A DNA stretch of 64,000 nucleotides from Nereocystis luetkeana (Eukaryota > Sar > Phaeophyceae > Laminariales > Laminariaceae). Positions 57,601 through 64,000 of the stretch are shown here, piece after piece. How positions within the stretch are numbered: position 1 is the first letter of the stretch; each line of letters opens with the position of its first letter. The stretch covers positions 1,302,001 to 1,366,000 of the forward strand of contig JARUPZ010000011.1 of NCBI GenBank assembly GCA_031213475.1. The letters run 5' to 3'. The position numbers and the translations under genes were made by a program. Under the pieces are notes generated by a model. That model saw only the letters and a list, made by a program, of their open reading frames with translations. It did not search any database and had not been told where the DNA came from.

Positions 57601-60600
57601 ACACTCAAAAACCGAGGCAAGCGGGTTGCACATGTTTTCGTGATTTCTTGATATTCTTACGAGTAGGAGTATTTAATACCCGGCGCTCTGTTATTGTTGT
57701 TTGTTGGTTCTAGCTTTCGTTTCGACATTGAATCGTACTACACTCTGTTATCCGCTTGTGGTACCCATTGATAACCGATAACCGAAACCGGTTGTTCGAG
57801 TACCCGGGTTTTACCCGAGTACTCGTTGAATCCGTTTGATTTCGTCTGAAAACCCTGGTTGCCCGCGACGGGTTCGGGTTTCAATTTCAGAATAATCCGA
57901 GTACAGTACGCGTTTGCGACGGGTACTCGCCGGGGTACACCTCTAGTCTAGCTATTCAAAGTACAATTTGTGCCGAGAGCAACATGTTTTGAGAGACGAG
58001 TTCGTTGACGCTACAGTACTTACTGCTCACCTGCACGTCCACCTGGCATCTGCGTGTGTCGTATGCATTGCGTTATGTTGCAGGCACAGACCTCTAGCAG
58101 CGTAGTTGCGGTATTTGTGAATGCGGCAGTGCATTTTGCCTGGTATTGTTGTTGTTCTCACAGTAACTCATGCCCGGCCATATTGACTCCATGGTCACGG
58201 AACAGGCTCCAAAAAACGTATACGAGTGTAGCTGCATACTTGAAGACGAGGTGTACGTGATAGTAGAGCTCGTTCGCGTGGGAAGCTTTATTGGCTGAGG
58301 CGCAAGTACCATGACGCTGGCGTTTACTCTTCGCAAAAGCCTAGGAGCCCCGTCGGCCGTCAGCGGACGCTATTTACGTAGGAAGTTTGTGGTGTTCGTA
58401 TAAAGTGTCGAATTGGCTTTCTGCGGCGCTACGTTGACGCAGCAGCACTGTAATGACTGACTGTCGTTGTATTGCATCGCACACATTCCACCGAGAGACG
58501 AGCAATGCACCCTTCTGGCGTTGTCATGCCGTCACACACGTTACGATACCCGCAGCACTTACTACGTCTACAGCACTACAGCACTATGGCGTCAAACTTT
58601 TGCTATGCTGAATGAAGCTGCTGCCATATACCGAGCACGCGCACATATACGCGGCACGACTACCTTGCTGTCTGTTGTTCGTCTCGTGGGGTTAGAGTTA
58701 CAGTTACCTGGTACACTCGTAGGCCGTTTCGGACCCAGGCATTGCCACCCTAAGTATGATGCCAGATACCAGGTATAGCACCTGGTATGACAAGTGTGGT
58801 CTCATCGACAGCAGTTCGGTCGGTCTTTGGTCGGTCTTATGAACGGTCTCTAACGTCAATGATTTAATAATGCCAGGGTCGTGTCAGCGCGTAGCAGTTG
58901 GAGTGCGGTGGTATGGGTGTGGTGTCGCGCAGCACGCGGTTCGTCAATGGATTTTCCCCTATCCCAGCAGGTGGAGCTGATTCCTATGGGCGATGCTGTA
59001 GTCGCCATTTTATTTCGTCGGGCGTTGCCTCTGAAAGCCCGGACGCCCAAAAGGGTCGTACCCTATTATACGCCTGCTGTACGGACGGTAAATCATCTGA
59101 AAGCATTTTGTCCCAATTTTTCTGGCCATCCGCTATCAAATATGACAACATCTGACAAAGGGCGGGGTTTAACCTCTCAACCATTCCATTCGTCTGTGGA
59201 TGATAGGATGCTGATACACTCGATGCTGATCCTCTTCCTGTTGCCTAAACAGGTTCGGCAACTCTATCTCCTTCTCCAACAAGAAGAACAGGAGGACATG
59301 GAAGCCTAACGTGCAGAAGAAGGCCCTCTACAGCGAAGTGCTTGACGAGTAAGAATCGGGTTAACTGCCGGTACTATTCTAGCCGATGTATGGCAGGCCT
59401 TTCAAGTGACACAGCGACGCGCTTATATATTATCGCATTGTCATATTATACGTGTTATCATATCGTCGCTAACATTTGTAGGTATAATTGTATACTATTT
59501 TCGCCTAGGGTGCACGCTTCCAGGTGTTCTTAAGCCCTATGCCATCGACTACCGAATAGCAAAAATATATATATATGAATGTGTATGTGTCATTCAAAAG
59601 TGCCCAACTATATGTTGTCCGCTCTATTTTGTACGAGCACGTACTCATTGTATCGGCAATCGACACACGCTGCAAAAACTGGAGGCTTGATGTACGAACT
59701 GCGTAAGCCGTATAGTGCGTATGAAATACCAGGGTTTATGGTACCAGGTATCCGTTTGGGTTGTTTTGTGTATGTCGTGTCCCATTTTCGACGTCTGAGC
59801 GCCCTCCTTGCCTTGCCTTGCCTTGCCTTGTCTTGCCTTTCCTTGTATTTCCTTGTCTTGCATTGCCTTGTTTTGCCTTACCTTATCTTGCCTTGTCTTG
59901 CCTTCCCTTATTTTGCCTTGTCTTGCCTTGTCTTGCCGTGTCTTGTCTTGCCTTGCCTTGCCTTGCCTTGCCTTGCCTTGCCTTGCCTTGCCTTGCCTTG
60001 CCTTGCCTTGCCTTGCCTTGCCTTGCCTTGCCTTGCCTTGCCTTGCCTTGCCTTGCTTTGCCTTGTCTTGCCTTGTCTTTCCTTGGCTTACATTTCCCCG
60101 CCTTGCCTTGCCTCGCCTTGCCTTGCCTTGCCTCGCCTTGTCTTGCCTTGCCTTGCCTTGCCTTGCCTCGCCTTGCCTTGCCTTGCCTTGCCTTGCCTTG
60201 TCTTGCCTTGCCTACGGTCGGGTGTTGCTTGGCTGTTGGGTGAACAGCTGGATCAAGTTTCATTTGACGACACACGCTCTTCGCTGCGTCGACAAGGCTG
60301 GTGGGATTGACAAGTGCGTCTGGTCGTTTTGCCGTTTCAATCGAGGCCACTATTCTCAGCCACAGGGTGGTCCACTGCCGAACCACTTGGCGACAGTGTC
60401 ACTAGTAATATTAATAGTAAAGTGTTACCTGCTGCAAACTGCGATGCCAGTTATTCATACTAAGAGTGTCGGCGGCAAAGTGGTAGGCTGCATTGCTACC
60501 GAGCAGCAGTGTCAGCGGTAAACGTGCTACGCTCGTACTGCAATGTTATTAAGCACCAGGTTCAGTAGCTTAGCGTTGTACTGCTTTGTAGCGTTCGTTT

Positions 60601-61567
60601 CGTGGCTTTCCTTACACCAGCACCAGTGTAAACTATACCAGGTAAACGGAATGGTGTGACTAGTAATGAACCAATGCCTCCGAACGGGGCGCGTTAGATT
60701 CGTTGGCGTTTGCCCCCCTATACGGATAGCCGAAACTAAACAACACTTCGATTATTCTTGAGACTACTGTAGAGAGAATTTTGAACTTCAGATCACGTTA
60801 GGAGGGAGCGCGCTTCAGCAGCGTCGCTTTCGCACGCATAGAGGCGGGGGGGGGGGGGGGGGGGGCGTACTCATTTGTTGCTTGCCTTGGTAAGATGACC
60901 ATTGACCACGCGTTATTTTCGAGATGAATGGAGGCGGGGTACACTTTATGGATTACGATGTAAACTCCTGCGAACGGCAACGCGGTGGGGCCAGTTCGTG
61001 GGCCTACTACTGTAGTTATTCCTGTACCGCATTGGTGTCGCCTTTGCGTTAACTGCAATCTCGCGCCGGCAAGGTATACTTGTTATTCCGCGCTTCTGGA
61101 GCACAGTAATATATATACCCTCGGCGCTGTGATACACATTTTGCTGGGCCACTTGTGATACTGATAGTGTTGATATTTTTATCTTGAGAAGAATTTCAGC
61201 TAAGAACCGAGGCTGTCAAGAGTATACACACGCTCCAACAGCATTTCGCACTGTATGCAGCAGTACTGCCTGTCTCCGTGTCAGCCCGATTTCCCCGTTC
61301 AGAGTTTTCAGCTACGCCCCCCGCCCGCCGTTCCGCTCTTTCCTCGCCTCGCCTCGGGCGTTCAGATACCTCCTCAAGACGCCAGACAAGTGGCTCACAT
61401 CGATAGAGGGATCGAAGGCCAAACGACAGATACAAGAAACTCTTGCCGCGCGAATCGCCTCGGGGGAGCTCGGCGGACACGCGATCGATAGCATTAGCGA
61501 GGAGGAGGCGGGGGAGGGGGCAGTCGATGGAGGATCGCAGCCGGAGAAAGAGAGACAAGCAAACTGA
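48655..61567 (+). CDS. MRPL28: mitochondrial large-subunit ribosomal protein bL28m
   Basis: Exons: 48,655-48,779; 59,253-59,348; 60,248-60,313; 61,366-61,567; 489 nt, 162 aa, all GT-AG and in phase. Exon 1 has an Arg-containing presequence (MSLLRRPSMSLLEDFARG) and the bL28 start SKRSQVGLYAGKDIR. Exon 2 gives FGNSISFSNKKNRRTWKPNV and QKKALYSEVLD; exon 3 WIKFHLTTHALRCVDKAGGI; exon 4 YLLKTPDKWLTSIEGSKAKR and an acidic tail. The joined product follows the mitochondrial bL28 plan, with the RTWKPN and DKAGGID signatures, and would bind the large rRNA in the mitochondrial matrix. An upstream in-frame ATG at 48,583 would add a hydrophobic stretch unlike a mitochondrial signal, so the second was preferred. 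Intron 1 is 10.5 kb and packed with mobile elements; intron 2 ends beside a long CCTTG array. Confidence 0.94.
49080..49430. repeat. GGGTACTCG-rich dispersed repeat R3, copy 1
   Basis: Multiple short blocks such as AACCCGGGTACTCG and GACGGGTTCGGGTTT, shared with 54,885-55,050 and 57,765-57,955. The end (TGTCCCCGGTTTAGTATG) also matches 56,040-56,115. It is in bL28m intron 1. Confidence 0.65.
49571..49678. mobile_element. GGGGGACCAT-type MITE, copy 3
   Basis: Best preserved copy: ATTACGGGGGACCATAGTTA at the left and TATGGTCCCCCGTAAAT at the right. Confidence 0.88.
49804..50103. repeat. tandem duplication, units of about 157 and 143 bp
   Basis: Units begin CCGCCGC.C.GGAGCTGCTG and end TACCCTCGTTTGTA; divergence of the order of one base in eight plus indels. 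It is in bL28m intron 1. Confidence 0.8.
50748..51590 (+). mobile_element. 840-bp terminal-inverted-repeat DNA element, copy 1
   Basis: Ends are GACCTATGCCAATGG at the left and CCATTGGCATAGGTC at the right, with subterminal AAGTTTGAA. No transposase. A minus-strand frame inside (51,489-50,935) resembles a frame in copy 2 but shows no protein motif, so coding is doubtful. Confidence 0.85.
51591..53896 (-). mobile_element. decayed Helitron remnant between two inverted elements
   Basis: The minus strand at about 53,413-53,000 encodes RRGSTHINSVNRVVQQCVRS and NMGIKVILGNGDARGLVFYI, the pattern of the Helitron replicase-helicase region after the Rep domain. Further down (52,964-52,540), in another frame, come ELVAPPAVCKIMGWSES and HPLYGLSYFMYGL, which fit the next conserved blocks. 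At least one frameshift near 53,000 separates the parts, and neither a Rep HxH motif nor helicase walker motifs were seen, so the copy is incomplete and dead. Helitron ends could not be defined. It lies within bL28m intron 1. Confidence 0.7.
53897..54738 (-). mobile_element. 840-bp terminal-inverted-repeat DNA element, copy 2 (inverted)
   Basis: Reverse complement of copy 1 along its whole length, bounded by GACCTACGCCAATGG and CCATTGGCATAGGTC. With copy 1 it makes a 4-kb inverted arrangement around the Helitron remnant. Confidence 0.85.
54885..55050. repeat. dispersed repeat R3, copy 2
   Basis: Contains TTTGATTTCGTCTGA, CCCGCGACGGGTCCGGGTTT and AGGTACACCTCTAG, matching 57,765-57,955 in the same orientation. 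Confidence 0.75.
55110..55910. repeat. 800-bp palindrome (fold-back)
   Basis: Arms of about 400 bp: the left arm's CAGGGCAGATATTACCTCC, AAAATGTGGTTCCAGGCGCT and TCGTACTGT occur inverted in the right arm as GCTCATATCTGCCCTG, AGCGCTTGGAACCACATTTT and ACAGTACGA. Arms are diverged with indels. Overlapping mirror frames are by-products. Confidence 0.85.
56150..56470. repeat. 320-bp palindrome with GGGTTAGGG / CCCTAACCC
   Basis: Arms share TACGGGGACATTTACGAGCC, CAGGCCTTGCGTTCGG and GATAGGGTTAGGGTT; the centre is GTGACGGGACTT..AAGTCCCGTCGC. A short telomere-like motif sits in each arm. Confidence 0.85.
57765..57955. repeat. dispersed repeat R3, copy 3
   Basis: Contains TTTGATTTCGTCTGA, CCCGCGACGGGTTCGGGTTT and GGGTACACCTCTAGTC; direct repeat of 54,885-55,050. 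Confidence 0.75.
58146..58215 (-). mobile_element. LINE family A, 3' end fragment
   Basis: TTGTTGTTCTCACAGTAACTC followed by GACTCCATGGTCACGG and AACAGGCTCC, the LINE-A 3' block in the usual orientation. Confidence 0.6.
59808..60212. repeat. (CCTTG)n pentanucleotide array
   Basis: About 80 CCTTG units, perfect in the middle, with T and C substitutions at both ends. It ends 36 bp before exon 3 of bL28m. All six long open frames over it are artefacts. Confidence 0.96.
60846..60930 (-). mobile_element. LINE family B, 3' end fragment
   Basis: About 20 G then CGTACTCATTTGTTGCTTGC and TGACCATTGACCACGC, the same 3' end as the LINE-B fragment at 4,565. It lies in bL28m intron 3. Confidence 0.75.
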
Positions 61568-61744
61568 AAGCTTAGGGCTTAGGTGTTGCGAAGGAAGAGC
61601 GGGGCCTCGTGGTAGGGGTTACCCTCCCCTTGCTGTCATCGTCGGCGTCTAGCCTTGGCTGAAAAAAAACTTCGTCTTGGATAAGCAGATATTACTTCGC
61701 TGATGCCGTGGTAGCCTCGGGTGGCGGCTTTTATAGTACGATTC

Positions 61745-62060
61745 CGCTACCCCCCCTACCTCACGTCTGGAAATGCCTACACGGGAAATTAAATGAGCTC
61801 ATTGAAGTTGTCATCCATGTGCAAGCCCGCCTCAAAAGCGGTTCTTAGTGGGATGTAGCTCACCCTTCAGGCGACTCGCCAAACACCTCACGGCGCTTCG
61901 CGGTTGGTGCAAACAATGTCTGCCTGGTCGGTGAAAACCCGACGTGCTCCGTCTCGGGATTGTGGGGATGCGAGGGTCTATGGTCGTACGACTACGGCCA
62001 TGCATGATATCGAGTACATATCTCTTATCGAGTACCCCCCCCCCCCCCCCCCCCCCCCCC
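61745..62060 (+). mobile_element. poly-G flanked SINE-like element, opposite orientation, truncated
   Basis: Shows the family in sense: CCGCCTCAAAAGCGGTTCTT, GTGAAAACCCGACGTGCTCC, GACTACGGCCATGCATGA and a terminal run of over 20 C. It is the only copy of the family in this orientation in the window. Confidence 0.8.
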
Positions 62061-63536
62061 CGCTCCCTGACGGGTTCGTGACAATGTGCCCCTTGCCCTC
62101 CCTGGTGGGGCTATCACACTCTGCCGCAGGGAACGGGCGGCTTACTTACTTTGAGGTTCGCCGGTTTTTTTGTCTATAGAGGGTCTGGCTGTGTTTTGGC
62201 GCTCAAGTGTGGGTGAGGTGTTAAAACGACAGCTTGTTGGGTGGTTGTCCATCCTACGCCGTTCGTAGCGCAGTGCATCAACACCAACCAGGCCTTGCTC
62301 GCTGCTCGTTTTTCTGCTCGAGGCATAAAGGCTGTTCTTTTTTTTTTTGTGGCGCGGTTTCACGCCGTGCATAAGAGTCTGCCCACGGTGCGAGGCAGTT
62401 CCTATCCGCCTCTCCTGCCTCGCAGTGTATGTGAAGCTTTGGTAGTAAATAGTGTCGGACACGATTTCTTTGTGCCTGATCGATTTTACTGCAAATCGTG
62501 GGCATCCGCGAAAACCTCGGTACACGCGATGGTAACCACATTTTTCCGGGTTGACCCTGCGCGTAGATCCAAACCATAACCATGACCGCTGTTTGCCGGC
62601 GTCACCTGCCTACAGTCGTGTGACATGCGCTCCTTCAGCCGTTCGGGCTTGTAACGTCCTGACAGCGTTGCCTGTATCGCACAGCAGTTGCAGTTGCCTT
62701 GATCATGCCGTGCTCATCAAGGGCAACCGCCGAGCCCCCCTCTTTTTTACTTTTGGGTTTTATATCGCGGCTAAATCCCAAACCAAATCAAGGTCTTTCG
62801 TCCTTGGGCCGTTTGACAGAAAACGGTATACCGTGATATAAAACGGTATGCCCCGGAATGGTTTGTTGGGCCTTGAGCTGACGTTCTACCGCCAACTGGC
62901 AAATAAACCACCGACATACCGTTATATGGCGATTTGGAATATTATTGCGGACTCGTGCAGACTTCCCGTGTTAGAATACCCTACGTAAACCTATGGAATA
63001 GACAGCTCAAGCCCCTATGTAACAACGCCTCCTGACTAGAAAAATCCAACGTCTCGCGAGTTACGCCGAAACAGGCTTCACCGGTGTGTCCCACCTATTG
63101 ATGCGGTCACTAGGATATGCGGAGTGTCGACTTATTCGGCGTTTTTTTTTCAAGGCCTGCAGTGGGATTGCAATGGTAGGTTTGTTTCTGGAACCAGCAC
63201 GTAGTATTAATTGTCATCAAGAGTGATTTGACTGGAAATTTTAGACTGTTGCCTGTTTATACCGAAGCATTCAAGCTGACGGTCGTCACCTCGATATAGT
63301 TTTTTTTGGTGGAATAACTGGCATTGCGACATTGCTACTCGTATACGCCAGGCATGCAAGTGTTCACTCGGACTCTTCTCTCCTTGTCCTTGACTTGGTT
63401 CCGTTTTGGATTGTGATTGCACGGCCAAGGAACGGGGTTGGCGCGCTTCTCCACAGGTGTGTGTACTCGTAACAACTTGTGGTAGTTGGTCGCGTCTGTT
63501 TGAGAGTTTGAACACCCCATATCCTATGGTCTCTGC
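62061..63536. other. gene-poor 3' flank of bL28m
   Basis: No exon recognised. Two plus frames of about 100 codons (62,241-62,579 and 62,551-62,841) lack motifs. A copy of the AT-rich block AAAACGGTATACCGTGATAT and its near repeat at 62,819-62,850 forms a short palindrome. Confidence 0.35.
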
Positions 63537-63634
63537 TTAACCCTTTTTAGAACCGCCGTCACGTTTCGGGGGCAAACTACTCAAATTCTAAGTAGTTTGT
63601 CCCCAAAACGGGATTGCGGTTCTAAAAGGGTTGA
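63537..63634. mobile_element. TTAA-type MITE, copy 5
   Basis: TTAACCCTTTTTAGAACCGC at the left, GGTTCTAAAAGGGTTGA at the right (TTAA changed to TTGA). Confidence 0.85.
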
Positions 63635-63719
63635 CATCACCTCGCGCTGAAAATCTCAAAAACTATTCGTATTCTCTTGTGTGTTTCCGTTCCTGATTCT
63701 TACTCATCAGACAAACGCG

Positions 63720-63955
63720 GTACACTGTACAAGTCGCCACAGAAACCGAGAAAAACGCCTACTACCCAGAAGAAATAGACAGGATGAAAATAACAACTCG
63801 ACGTTGAAAAATCGAAAAAATGAAAAAGGGAAGAGAGAAAAAATTGTTAAATTGAAGCAAGAAAGCAAGAAAGGAGACACGCAAGAGAATGCGCAGATTT
63901 TCGCAGGTTGCAGGCTCGCACGCTACGCGAGGGGTGTACGTAGAACAGAGATGAG
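63720..63955. repeat. A-rich dispersed repeat, second copy of 1,285-1,560
   Basis: Shares GTCGCCACAGAAACC, GATGAAAATAACAACTCGAC, AAGAGAATGCGCA and GGCTCGCACGC with the left end of the window. Possibly a LINE 3' untranslated region. Confidence 0.7.
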
Positions 63956-64000
63956 AACCGAAAACAAATGATTTCCTCTGCTACTACAGTAGAGAGAAAA

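Noticed and set aside
59579-60521. Long Leu-Pro-Cys or Gln-Gly-Lys-Ala-Arg frames on both strands
   Set aside because: Artefacts of the CCTTG array; only 60,248-60,313 within them is a real exon.
1-64000. LTR retrotransposons or integrated algal virus copies
   Set aside because: No gag, protease, integrase or paired long terminal repeats, and no viral structural protein was recognised; the only reverse transcriptase signals are of non-LTR type.

Overview
This is nuclear DNA of a photosynthetic stramenopile (ochrophyte), most likely a brown alga or close relative with a large, repeat-rich genome. Two genes begin with the heterokont plastid presequence (ER signal peptide followed by an Ala-Phe cleavage motif), and one of them is nuclear psbU, a red-lineage photosystem II subunit. 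Introns have GT-AG borders, reach 10.5 kb, and separate exons as short as 62-120 nt.

Five host genes can be read; intron phases agree at all but one junction. (1) A plastid VKOR-type thiol oxidoreductase, minus strand, 24,596 down to 18,958, last exon(s) not found. (2) PTAR1, a protein prenyltransferase alpha-repeat protein, plus strand, 24,949-32,195, seven exons, starting head-to-head with VKOR across 352 bp. (3) psbU, minus strand, 43,123-36,038, four exons, 161 aa, convergent with PTAR1. (4) OST4, a 39-residue oligosaccharyltransferase subunit, minus strand, 45,723-45,604, one exon. (5) Mitochondrial ribosomal protein bL28m, plus strand, 48,655-61,567, four exons, 162 aa, with a 10.5 kb first intron. 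A possible exon of a sixth gene lies at 305-398.

The rest is mostly repeats. 0-8.5 kb: LINE and SINE fragments, a TTAA-flanked MITE and a 180-bp dispersed repeat. 8.4-12.3 kb: a fold-back element centred on a 360-bp ACAT microsatellite, its left arm split by a 5'-truncated LINE. 14.0-16.4 kb: a second cluster of inverted modules. 48.8-59.2 kb (bL28m intron 1): two opposed copies of an 840-bp terminal-inverted-repeat element around a decayed Helitron, further palindromes and GGGTACTCG-rich repeats. Five TTAA-type MITEs, three GGGGGACCAT-type MITEs, six LINE 3' ends with TTG/CAA tails and several SINE-like repeats with poly-C 3' ends are scattered throughout.

The five genes are housekeeping functions of different compartments (thylakoid lumen, cytosol, ER, mitochondrion) and form no operon or pathway cluster. 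I see no CRISPR array, no functional tRNA or rRNA gene, and no LTR or virus-derived element I can support. All family assignments are from memory of protein families, without any database search.
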